Origin: Thermococcus sp.
GTDB taxonomy: Archaea; Methanobacteriota_B; Thermococci; Thermococcales; Thermococcaceae
Length of the DNA: 7,319 nucleotides
Direction of reading: 5' to 3'
Assembly (NCBI GenBank): GCA_026987155.1
Contig: JALSNG010000094.1
Span: forward strand, 1-7,319
The notes under the pieces: generated by a model
Seen by the model: only the letters and a program-made list of their open reading frames with translations
Database searches by the model: none
What the model was told of the DNA's origin: nothing
Made by a program: the position numbers and the translations under genes
Shown here: piece after piece, positions 1 to 5,260 of the stretch
Layout of the letters: every line of letters begins with the position of its first letter
How positions within the stretch are numbered: position 1 is the first letter of the stretch

Positions 1-2
1 CT

Positions 3-284
3 TTCCCCGCCCTTCACTCCGAATACTATGCCTTCTTCTTCCTGGGCTGGATGAGCCACCTGTTTTTAGACTTCTTCACGGGGGTTATTCCCTTCACATA
101 CCCCCTCTCAAGAACCGGATATGGGGCAGAATTCCATGCGAAAGGCGGTCCAGGAGGCCTGAAAATTGAAGGCCACTTCATAAAGAGATACCCAGACCCA
201 AGGAGAGCCTACGAGATCAGTATCGGAGGCAGTCTTGCTCTCTCCATCCTAACGCTGGTAGTTCTGATTCTGAGGATGTCCTGA
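3..284 (+). CDS. Membrane-bound metal-dependent hydrolase, YdjM/DUF457-type (5' partial)
   Basis: This reading frame is open from the left edge to a TGA at 282-284, so only about 93 C-terminal residues are visible and the true start lies outside the window. The fragment carries a G-W-M-S-H-L-x-L-D-x-x-T segment followed by a P-x-T-Y-P-L turn, which resembles the SHLxLDxxT...PF core of the YdjM/DUF457 family of integral-membrane putative metal-dependent hydrolases. The His and Asp in that segment would be metal ligands. A hydrophobic stretch near the C-terminus (ISIGGSLALSILTLVVLILRM) is a probable final membrane helix. The Met at position 51 is internal: upstream in-frame residues, including a His and an aromatic-rich helix, fit the family. 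No substrate is established for this family in archaea. The family call is by motif and topology only; the frame itself is secure. Confidence 0.72.
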   Translation, partial: FPALHSEYYAFFFLGWMSHLFLDFFTGVIPFTYPLSRTGYGAEFHAKGGPGGLKIEGHFIKRYPDPRRAYEISIGGSLALSILTLVVLILRMS

Positions 285-298
285 ACGAAAGGGTGCAA

Positions 299-310
299 AA
301 CTTTTATACC
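299..310 (+). promoter_or_regulatory. TATA box / BRE for kbl
   Basis: A purine/A-rich BRE-like stretch (GCAAAA) precedes CTTTTATACC, a good archaeal TATA box centred near 305. Archaeal transcription normally starts about 25-27 bp downstream, which predicts a start near 331 and a leader of under 10 nt before the ATG at 340. That leader still carries a GGTGG Shine-Dalgarno element at 330-334. The placement argues against the in-frame GTG at 322, which would lie upstream of the transcript. Confidence 0.7.
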
Positions 311-339
311 TCGATGTCCAAGTGTCAGCGGTGGTTCTC

Positions 340-1527
340 ATGGCGAAGCTCGACTGGATTAGGGAGGAGCTCAAGGAGCTCAAGGATAAGGGCCTTTACG
401 TGACCATACGAAAAATTGAAACTGCCCAAGGACCGTGGGTTGTGGTTGACGGAAAGCGCGTTCTGAACATGTGCTCCAACAACTACCTCGGTTTAGCGGC
501 ACATCCCGAGATTCGTTACGCGGCAATAAGGGCTATCCTCGACTACGGCGTCGGTGCCGGGGCTGTTAGGACAATAGCCGGTACAATGGAGCTCCACGTG
601 GAGCTCGAGGAGAAATTAGCTAAGTTCAAGAAGAGAGAAGCGGCAATACTTTTCCAGAGCGGCTACAACGCAAACCTCGGCGCATTAAGTGCCCTCCTCA
701 CCAAGAAAGACAATGGTGTCTTTATCAGCGAAGAGCTCAACCACGCCAGTATAATAGACGGAATGCGCCTCAGCGGCGCGCCGAAGGTCATCTACAAGCA
801 CCTCGACATGGAGGACCTCAAGAAGAAACTTGAGGAGAACAAGGACAAGGAGAAGAAGATCATCGTCAGCGACGGTGTCTTCTCGATGGACGGTGACCTC
901 GCACCGGTCCCGGAGATGGCTGAGTTAGCTGAACAGTACGATGCAATGCTATACATCGATGATGCCCACGGTGAGGGCGTTTTGGGAGACAGCGGAAGGG
1001 GTATAGTCGACCACTTCAAGCTCCACGAAAAGGTTGACTTCGAAATGGGAACGCTCAGCAAGGCCTTCGGTGTCATCGGCGGTTATGTAGCAGGCCCGGA
1101 GGAGGCCATAGAGTACCTCAGGCAGAGGGGAAGGCCGTTCCTCTTTTCAAGCGCGCCCAACCCGCCTGACGTTGCCGCGGCCATAGCCGCTGTCGAGATA
1201 CTGCAGAGGAGCGATGAGCTCGTCAGGAAGCTATGGGACAACACCCGCTTCCTCCAGGACGGTTTGCGCGAGTTGGGCTATGACCTTGGCAACACCAAGC
1301 ACCCGATCACGCCGGTCATGCTCTATGAAGAGAAACTTGCCCAGGAGTTCTCAAAGCGCTTATACGACGAGTACAACATCTTCGCGCAGGCGATTGTTTA
1401 TCCAACCGTTCCGCTTGGAACTGCTCGTATAAGGCTTGAGCCTTCAGCAGCCCACAGCAAAGAAGATTTGCAGTACGTTATAGATGCGTTCGAGGATCTG
1501 GGCAAGAAGACCGGCTTTCTGAAGTGA
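340..1527 (+). CDS. kbl: 2-amino-3-ketobutyrate CoA ligase (glycine C-acetyltransferase)
   Basis: This is a PLP-dependent alpha-oxoamine synthase of 395 aa, the usual length of the family. It cleaves 2-amino-3-ketobutyrate, produced by L-threonine dehydrogenase, with CoA to give glycine and acetyl-CoA (reversible), in the cytosol. Visible landmarks, numbered from the ATG at 340, are the substrate-loop region around GAGAVRTIAG, the His that stacks on the cofactor ring (H135 in NHAS), the PLP-nitrogen Asp and adjacent His in IDDAHG (D207, H210), and the Schiff-base lysine in TLSKAFG (K241). The D-H-K spacing of 3 and 31 residues matches my recollection of bacterial KBL better than that of BioF. 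The ATG is preferred over the in-frame GTG at 322 because GGTGG lies 5 nt upstream and the TATA box predicts transcription starting after 322. Paralogous activities (8-amino-7-oxononanoate synthase, other oxoamine synthases) cannot be excluded from sequence alone. Threonine dehydrogenase is not in the window. Confidence 0.93.
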   Translation: MAKLDWIREELKELKDKGLYVTIRKIETAQGPWVVVDGKRVLNMCSNNYLGLAAHPEIRYAAIRAILDYGVGAGAVRTIAGTMELHVELEEKLAKFKKREAAILFQSGYNANLGALSALLTKKDNGVFISEELNHASIIDGMRLSGAPKVIYKHLDMEDLKKKLEENKDKEKKIIVSDGVFSMDGDLAPVPEMAELAEQYDAMLYIDDAHGEGVLGDSGRGIVDHFKLHEKVDFEMGTLSKAFGVIGGYVAGPEEAIEYLRQRGRPFLFSSAPNPPDVAAAIAAVEILQRSDELVRKLWDNTRFLQDGLRELGYDLGNTKHPITPVMLYEEKLAQEFSKRLYDEYNIFAQAIVYPTVPLGTARIRLEPSAAHSKEDLQYVIDAFEDLGKKTGFLK

Positions 1528-1529
1528 GG

Positions 1530-1545
1530 TTTTTGTCGTTCTTTT
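1530..1545 (+). terminator. Probable oligo-T terminator of kbl
   Basis: Two T-tracts, TTTTT at 1530-1534 and TTTT in 1542-1545, begin 2 nt after the kbl stop codon. Archaeal RNA polymerase terminates on short runs of U without needing a hairpin, so this is a plausible kbl terminator ahead of a convergent gene pair. Confidence 0.55.
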
Positions 1546-1592
1546 CCCTATTTCCAGCCTGCCCTCAAACCGGTTATGACTCAGACCATCCC

Positions 1593-1610
1593 ATTGCATC
1601 GCCATGCAAT
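1593..1610. repeat. Short perfect inverted repeat in the convergent kbl/endA gap
   Basis: ATTGCAT (1593-1599) and ATGCAAT (1604-1610) are perfect inverted arms around a 4-nt CGCC loop. The 144-bp gap between the kbl stop and the endA stop holds nothing else recognisable: no ORF of note, no RNA gene and no strong T-run on the minus strand. The hairpin could help terminate or stabilise 3' ends from either side, or be chance. Confidence 0.4.
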
Positions 1611-1671
1611 TATCAGAACAACATTCATTAAATTTCACTCAAGAGAACACAAACAGTGGAAATGACATCAC

Positions 1672-2187
1672 TCAAAACTTCACCCACTCTATCTTGTAGT
1701 ACACAACATCGTTGTCCTCGTCAACGACGGCCATGATCATGTTCTTCCTGACGCCGTGGGCAACCCTAACCCGTGCCGTAATGTCGTTCGGGGAAAAGCG
1801 CATATTTTCAGGAACGACCCAGACGAGCCACTGCGAATGTTCATCCATCCCGCGCCTGTAAACTCTGAAATGGGAGCCGAACTTGAGGGCTGACTTGACG
1901 GTGTAGCCCCTGTCGCGCAGGTCGGTGTAAACCAAGAGCTTTATGTCGAACTGGTCGTCCCTCTTCCTCCCGAGTTCGACGAGTTCCATAAAAGAAAGCT
2001 CCCTTTCGCCATCGAATACCCTTATCTTGCCTTTCTCCATGAGGTAGGCAGCTTCTATGAGTGAGAGAAAGAGCTTCCCGTTAATGACCTCCCCAAAGTA
2101 GCGCTTATTGTAGAACTGGTTTATCGCCTTTTCGCGCTCGCTAAAGGCCCTATCCCCGCTGAGCTGAAAGATTATCGGCTCCTTCAA
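1672..2187 (-). CDS. endA: tRNA-splicing endonuclease (tRNA-intron lyase), homomeric archaeal type
   Basis: EndA cuts pre-tRNA at bulge-helix-bulge motifs at both exon-intron junctions, leaving a 2',3'-cyclic phosphate and a 5'-OH. From the preferred TTG start the protein is 171 aa, the size of the one-domain-pair enzymes that work as homotetramers. The N-terminal part (about residues 1-80) is the structural domain; the C-terminal catalytic nuclease fold starts around LVYTDLRDRGY. The catalytic triad is visible as Tyr in FRVYRRG (Y110), His in DEHSQW (H117) and Lys in VRKNMI (K148), with the His-Lys spacing of 31 that I recall for the Methanocaldococcus jannaschii enzyme. The start is ambiguous: an in-frame GTG at 2202 adds five residues (M-G-W-K-E) but lacks a Shine-Dalgarno. 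The TTG at 2187 has GGTGG six nt upstream, overlaps the rimI stop as TTGA, and gives an N-terminus M-K-E-P-I. It lies downstream of rimI in the same transcript. Confidence 0.92.
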   Translation of the reverse strand: MKEPIIFQLSGDRAFSEREKAINQFYNKRYFGEVINGKLFLSLIEAAYLMEKGKIRVFDGERELSFMELVELGRKRDDQFDIKLLVYTDLRDRGYTVKSALKFGSHFRVYRRGMDEHSQWLVWVVPENMRFSPNDITARVRVAHGVRKNMIMAVVDEDNDVVYYKIEWVKF

Positions 2188-2687
2188 TTCCTTCCACCCC
2201 ACTCGTCGGCAGGTAGAAGCATATAATAAGCGTCCTCCCCATCGGCGTAGTAGCCGATTATCCGCTTTATCTTCCTGAAACCAAAGCGCTCGTAAAGGGC
2301 TATCGCTCCAAGGTTGCTTACCCTAACTTCGAGACCGATGTACCGGGCACCTTTTTTTATCAGCCTCTCTATCACCTCGCTTAGAAGGGCCGAGCCGATC
2401 CCCATTCCCCTGTACTCCGGATCAACCGCTATGCTCATTATGTGGCCCTCAAGGTCGGGTCTCAGATAGGCCATCACGTAGCCAATAACCCTTCCGTTGT
2501 ATTCGGCCACCAAAAAAGTGTCAGGGTTGCTTTCGAGGAAAGTTAAAAAAACTCCCCTCGGGTACTCCTCCCTGAAGGAAGCCCTCTCAATCCGCATGAC
2601 CTCTGGAATGTCAAAGAGCCTAACGGGCCGTATCACAACCATGGCAAGGGGCACCTTTACCCCAGCTTCCCGGTAACGCGAGCTCAT
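2184..2687 (-). CDS. rimI: GNAT N-terminal acetyltransferase, RimI/ARD1 type
   Basis: This is a single-domain GNAT acetyltransferase (167 aa from the ATG at 2687) that would transfer acetyl from acetyl-CoA to protein N-terminal amino groups. The acetyl-CoA pyrophosphate loop is the R-G-M-G-I-G motif (residues 93-98 from this start), after the beta-4 strand HIMSIAVDP. The downstream L-E-V-R-V-S-N...A-I-x-L-Y-x-x-x-G-F block is the classic RimI/Naa10 C-terminal half. The early E-R-A-S-F-R-E-E-Y-P segment resembles the substrate-binding loop of Ard1/Naa10 proteins, so in archaea the role is probably general N-terminal acetylation rather than ribosomal protein S18 alone. Start choice: an upstream TTG at 2705 extends the frame by six residues, but the TATA box centred near 2712 places transcription initiation at about the ATG at 2687, suggesting a leaderless message. 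A shorter form starting at the ATG at 2642 is possible. It is first gene of a unit with endA. Confidence 0.9.
   Translation of the reverse strand: MSSRYREAGVKVPLAMVVIRPVRLFDIPEVMRIERASFREEYPRGVFLTFLESNPDTFLVAEYNGRVIGYVMAYLRPDLEGHIMSIAVDPEYRGMGIGSALLSEVIERLIKKGARYIGLEVRVSNLGAIALYERFGFRKIKRIIGYYADGEDAYYMLLPADEWGGRN
2194..2198 (-). promoter_or_regulatory. Shine-Dalgarno that decides the endA start
   Basis: On the minus strand GGTGG occupies 2198-2194, followed by a 6-nt spacer (AAGGAA) and TTG at 2187-2185. This is the same GGTGG element that precedes kbl. The alternative GTG start at 2202 would put this site inside the coding region and has no purine-rich element in front of it. Confidence 0.6.
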
Positions 2688-2706
2688 GATAGGGGATACC
2701 CTCAAG

Positions 2707-2716
2707 GGCTTTTAAG
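2707..2716 (-). promoter_or_regulatory. TATA box for rimI-endA
   Basis: On the minus strand CTTAAAAGCC forms an archaeal TATA box centred near 2712, about 25 bp before the first base of the rimI ATG at 2687. That spacing predicts a leaderless or nearly leaderless transcript. It is one half of a divergent promoter pair with the FecCD permease gene. Confidence 0.6.
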
Positions 2717-2723
2717 GATTGGG

Positions 2724-2774
2724 GGGTCTGCTCCGGGTGATGATCCCACCCCGGATGGGGGTTGCCGGGGACCC
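2724..2774. promoter_or_regulatory. GC-rich dyad cluster between divergent promoters (candidate operator)
   Basis: The stretch 2721-2774 is about 74% G+C (40 of 54 bases), high for a promoter region here, and contains nested inverted repeats: CCCCGG (2749-2754) with CCGGGG (2765-2770); an imperfect TCCGGGTG (2732-2739) with CACCCCGGA (2747-2755); and outer arms GGGTC (2724-2728) with GACCC (2770-2774). It sits between two outward-facing TATA boxes and upstream of both predicted transcript starts, so it would act as DNA rather than as an RNA leader. A metal-responsive repressor site is a natural guess next to an importer gene, but no known operator consensus is recognised. Confidence 0.4.
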
Positions 2775-2776
2775 AA

Positions 2777-2786
2777 AGATTTAAAC
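2777..2786 (+). promoter_or_regulatory. TATA box for the FecCD permease operon
   Basis: AGATTTAAAC with an A-rich BRE-like flank (CAAAG) forms a TATA box centred near 2782, about 28 bp before the ATG at 2811. There is no Shine-Dalgarno in the intervening bases (AAATAATCCCAACACC), so the message is expected to be leaderless or to carry only 2-3 leader bases. Confidence 0.6.
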
Positions 2787-2810
2787 GGCTGGACAAATAA
2801 TCCCAACACC

Positions 2811-3827
2811 ATGAAGAGATGGTTGCCCCTACTCATCCTCCTCTCCATCCTATCGGTCTTCGCAGGAGTTTACGTTGGATCGGTTCACGTCGGTGTTTCG
2901 GACGTTACGAAGAGCGTAGTTTATGGGGTGAAATCCTGGCTCTCGGAAGTGCTCCCCGGAATAAAGCCCGGGGAAAAACCGAGGTATTTCATCATCGTGT
3001 GGGAATTGAGACTCCCTAGGGTTATCTTAGCATATCTCGTGGGCATGGCCCTTGCCTCAGCGGGCGTCGCTTCCCAGGCCCTCTTCAGGAATCCCCTCGC
3101 GGATCCCTACATAATCGGAATAAGCGCGGGGGCCGGGGTGGGTGCGGCCTTTGCCTTCAGCTACCTCCCCTCACACGTAGGACTCATCTCCCTCATAACT
3201 GCCCTCGCATCAGTCCTCGTCGTTTACAGCGTTGCCAGGGTTGATGGAAAGGTCCCCGTTGACACTTTGCTCCTCGCGGGAATAGCCTACGGTTTTTTGG
3301 CGAGCGCCCTAACCTCGTACCTTGTAATAACCCAGGGGGAAAAAGCCCACATAACGTGGATGTGGCTCATGGGAACCCTTAACGGGAAAGGCTGGGACGC
3401 CGTTCCAGAGATGTTAACAGTGACACTCCTCGGGCTGTGCTTTTTAACCCTCAAATGGCGTGAGCTCAACCTCCTACTGCTCGGGGAGGAGAGCATTGCA
3501 TTAGGCCTGGACGTTCATCTCTACAGAAAACTCGTAATAGGTGCAATAGGACTCCTGACTGCTTTTGCAGTTTCAACGGCAGGAATAATAGGCTTCGTTG
3601 GACTCGTCAGCCCCCACATAATGCGCATTCTTCTCGGCCCGAACCACAGGGAGTTGACCCCAGCAACGGCCCTCTTCGGCGGTTCCCTCCTCGTTTTGGC
3701 GGATCTCCTCGCGAGGACGATAGCGAGCCCCACCGAGCTTCCGGTCGGCATAATAACCGCCATGATGGGAGCCCCCCTATTCATCTACCTTCTCCAAAAG
3801 CACAAGAGGGGGGAGCTGGTGGCATGA
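2811..3827 (+). CDS. FecCD/BtuC-family ABC importer permease
   Basis: This is the membrane subunit of a type II ABC importer of the iron-siderophore/haem/cobalamin class, 338 aa, a typical length. Family landmarks are a first membrane helix at about residues 5-24, the RLPR motif (67-70) entering helix 2, the NPLADPYIIGISAGA block (94-108), several further hydrophobic helices to a total of about nine or ten, the cytoplasmic coupling region GFVGLVSPHIMR (261-272) with the following GPNHRELTPATALFGG segment, and the ELPVGIIT motif (309-316) before the last helix. It is followed with an ATGA overlap by its ATPase. No periplasmic-type solute-binding protein gene is adjacent on either side, so the substrate cannot be told and the binding protein must be encoded elsewhere, shared, or absent. 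The transcript appears leaderless from the TATA box near 2782. Confidence 0.93.
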   Translation: MKRWLPLLILLSILSVFAGVYVGSVHVGVSDVTKSVVYGVKSWLSEVLPGIKPGEKPRYFIIVWELRLPRVILAYLVGMALASAGVASQALFRNPLADPYIIGISAGAGVGAAFAFSYLPSHVGLISLITALASVLVVYSVARVDGKVPVDTLLLAGIAYGFLASALTSYLVITQGEKAHITWMWLMGTLNGKGWDAVPEMLTVTLLGLCFLTLKWRELNLLLLGEESIALGLDVHLYRKLVIGAIGLLTAFAVSTAGIIGFVGLVSPHIMRILLGPNHRELTPATALFGGSLLVLADLLARTIASPTELPVGIITAMMGAPLFIYLLQKHKRGELVA

Positions 3828-4552
3828 AGCTCCAAGTGAGGCTGTCCTTCTCCTACGGGAACCACAAAATCCTCGAAGGGGTAGATTTCTCGGCCAGGAA
3901 AGGGGAGCTCCTCGCCATAATAGGGCCCAACGGGGCGGGAAAATCAACCCTCCTCAAGTGCATGGTTGGCATTCTCGAAGGAAAGGGCAGCGTAACCCTT
4001 GAAGGGAAAGAACTTCTCGGGTTGAAGCCGGGGGAGAGGGCAAAGATGATAACATACGTCCCCCAAAGTTCCACGCCAGAGTTCGCCTTTACGATAGAGG
4101 AGTTCGTTGAGATGGGGAGTTACGCGACGAAAGGTGACGTGGAAAGCGCCCTAAAACGCGTGGGCCTATGGGAAAGGCGGAAGGAACCGATAACTTTTCT
4201 TTCAGGAGGAGAATATCAGCTGACGTTGATAGCAAGGGCCCTCGCCCAGGGGAGTGACGTAATCCTACTCGACGAACCCACGAGTCATTTGGATATAAAC
4301 CACGCCCTCAGAATCATGGAGTTATTGAAGGAACTGAAGAAAGAAAAAATCGTGGTGGCGGTTCTTCACGACCTAAACCTGGCGCTGGGCTACGCGGACA
4401 GAATCCTCGTGCTCCACAGGGGAAAGAAGTTCTGGGAAGGAAAACCGGAGGAACTGGGGTCTGAGGTTTTAGAAACCGTCTATGGAATAGGGGTAAGCAT
4501 CCTCAACCTCCATGGAAGAAGAATTCTCATAGCCGATATTAGCAAGGTTTAA
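3824..4552 (+). CDS. ABC importer ATPase, FecE/BtuD type
   Basis: This is the nucleotide-binding subunit that powers the upstream permease, 242 aa. All the motor elements are visible: A-loop Tyr (Y11), Walker A GPNGAGKST (34-42, Lys40), Q-loop Gln (Q81 in YVPQ), signature LSGGE (126-130), Walker B VILLDE (146-151, with catalytic Glu151), D-loop SHLD, and switch His (H182 in LHDLN). After the signature the usual Q/R-rich helix start (as in LSGGQRQR) reads LSGGEYQLTLIARAL, so the common Arg is replaced by Leu; this is a small deviation that should not abolish ATPase function. The start ATG overlaps the permease stop (ATGA at 3824-3827), indicating translational coupling, with a G-rich stretch (3808-3814) upstream. 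The stop codon lies inside the palindrome that carries the psmB TATA box. Substrate class: iron chelate, haem or corrinoid; not resolved. Confidence 0.94.
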   Translation: MKLQVRLSFSYGNHKILEGVDFSARKGELLAIIGPNGAGKSTLLKCMVGILEGKGSVTLEGKELLGLKPGERAKMITYVPQSSTPEFAFTIEEFVEMGSYATKGDVESALKRVGLWERRKEPITFLSGGEYQLTLIARALAQGSDVILLDEPTSHLDINHALRIMELLKELKKEKIVVAVLHDLNLALGYADRILVLHRGKKFWEGKPEELGSEVLETVYGIGVSILNLHGRRILIADISKV

Positions 4553-4558
4553 AACCTT
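4544..4558 (+). promoter_or_regulatory. psmB TATA box within a 15-bp palindrome
   Basis: AAGGTTT and AAACCTT form perfect 7-bp arms around one central A, and the middle TTTAAAA serves as a TATA box centred near 4551. Transcription would start near 4577, leaving a leader of about 10 nt that keeps the GGGTGA Shine-Dalgarno. The ATPase stop codon TAA (4550-4552) lies inside it. The symmetry may reflect only the TATA box or be a repressor site that competes with TBP. Confidence 0.55.
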
Positions 4559-4574
4559 TAACCTCCATGAGGGG

Positions 4575-4582
4575 GAGGGTGA
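4575..4582 (+). promoter_or_regulatory. Shine-Dalgarno of psmB
   Basis: GAGGGTGA lies 4 nt before the ATG at 4587, within a GGGGGAGGGTGA stretch close to the archaeal GGAGGTGA consensus. It fixes the start codon and the short propeptide. Confidence 0.7.
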
Positions 4583-4586
4583 GAAA

Positions 4587-5183
4587 ATGGAGACGAAAAA
4601 GACGGGAACTACGACCGTTGGAATACGGGCCCGGGACGGTGTGATTTTGGCCGCGGATACACAGGCGTCACTCGACCACATGGTTGAAACTCTAAACATA
4701 AGGAAGATAATCCCAATCACCGACAGGATAGCCATAACAACTGCTGGAAGCGTGGGCGACGTTCAGGCCCTGGCGAGGATGCTCGAGGCAGAGGCAAGAT
4801 ACTACCGCTTCACATGGAACCGAGAAATGAGCACGAAGGCCATGGCAAACCTTTTGAGCAATATACTCAACGAAAACAAGTGGTTCCCCTACCTCGTCCA
4901 GATAATCATCGGCGGCTACGTGGAGGAGCCGACCTTGGCGAACCTCGACCCGATGGGAGGGCTTATCTTCGACGACTACACAGCTACAGGCTCCGGGAGT
5001 CCCTTTGCCATAGCGGTTCTTGAGGATGGTTTTAAAAAGGATATGAGCGTGGAAGAAGCGAAGGAACTCGCAGTCAGAGCCGTGAGAACCGCAGGAAAAA
5101 GGGACGTCTACACGGGGAGCAGAAAAGTCCAAGTAGTCGTCATTACGAAAGAGGAAATGACTGAAGAGTTCGTTGAGTTCTGA
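4587..5183 (+). CDS. psmB: 20S proteasome beta subunit
   Basis: This is the proteolytic subunit of the archaeal 20S proteasome, an N-terminal nucleophile hydrolase that assembles into the two inner heptameric rings and degrades proteins fed by PAN or other AAA+ unfoldases. The 198-aa precursor has a very short propeptide, with self-cleavage expected between G7 and T8. Numbered from mature Thr1 (T8), the catalytic set is intact: Asp17 (D24 in AADTQAS), Lys33 (K40 in NIRK), Ser129 (S136 in TGSGS) and Asp166 (D173 in KRDVYTG). The position that is commonly Ser169 appears to be Thr. Thermococcales encode two beta paralogues with one alpha subunit. The sequence AADTQASLDHMVETLN and the C-terminus RDVYTGS rather than RDSASGD mark this as the more divergent of the two; paralogue numbering differs between sources, so no number is given. 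It has its own promoter and is not strictly part of the ABC operon. Confidence 0.96.
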   Translation: METKKTGTTTVGIRARDGVILAADTQASLDHMVETLNIRKIIPITDRIAITTAGSVGDVQALARMLEAEARYYRFTWNREMSTKAMANLLSNILNENKWFPYLVQIIIGGYVEEPTLANLDPMGGLIFDDYTATGSGSPFAIAVLEDGFKKDMSVEEAKELAVRAVRTAGKRDVYTGSRKVQVVVITKEEMTEEFVEF

Positions 5184-5230
5184 GTGGTCGGAAGGACTGA
5201 GAAAGGTCTCTTCGCATTTTGAACCAAATT

Positions 5231-5240
5231 TCTTTTTAAC
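5231..5240 (+). promoter_or_regulatory. TATA box for the metallopeptidase-thrC unit, with T-run ending psmB
   Basis: AAATTTCTTTTTAAC, with TTTTTAA at 5233-5239 centred near 5236, lies 25 bp before the ATG at 5261, and no Shine-Dalgarno is present in CCCTTCCACTACCCAAAACC. A leaderless transcript is predicted. The same T-run, 50 nt after the psmB stop, could also end the psmB message, an economical terminator/promoter overlap. Confidence 0.6.
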
Positions 5241-5260
5241 CCCTTCCACTACCCAAAACC

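Noticed and set aside
322..339. GTG start giving a six-residue extension of Kbl
   Set aside because: Upstream of the predicted transcript start and without a Shine-Dalgarno, unlike the ATG at 340.
361..390. Repeated GAGCTCAAG units at the kbl 5' end
   Set aside because: They encode the helical EELKELKDK peptide; ordinary codon-level repetition.
792..1076. 94-codon frame antisense to kbl
   Set aside because: Low-complexity Ser/Leu/Phe-rich shadow of a Lys/Glu-rich coding stretch; kbl motifs lie on the other strand.
1444..1638. 64-codon minus-strand frame covering the kbl end and the intergenic gap
   Set aside because: More than a third overlaps kbl antisense; no Shine-Dalgarno, promoter or recognisable motif, and its start falls in the gap just beyond endA's 3' end.
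1528..1671. Possible tRNA or small RNA gene in the convergent gap
   Set aside because: No cloverleaf, box C/D or GC-rich structured segment; in a hyperthermophile a structural RNA should stand out as GC-rich, and this gap is comparatively AT-rich.
2688..2705. TTG start giving a six-residue extension of RimI
   Set aside because: It lies only 7 bp from the TATA centre, so it could not be in the transcript from that promoter.
3521..3784. 87-codon frame antisense to the permease
   Set aside because: Opposite the conserved FecCD coupling region; a reading-frame shadow.
4469..4735. 88-codon minus-strand frame across the ATPase/psmB junction
   Set aside because: It crosses the psmB promoter and overlaps two well-supported genes; no independent signals.
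5184..5230. Hairpin terminator after psmB (GAGA-AAGG-TCTC)
   Set aside because: Only a 4-bp stem; the following T-run is a sufficient archaeal terminator without it.
4692..5249. 185-codon open frame antisense to psmB
   Set aside because: It lies opposite a gene with an intact catalytic set, its composition (Cys/His/Ser-rich, no domain) is that of a shadow, and it has no promoter or Shine-Dalgarno that I can see.
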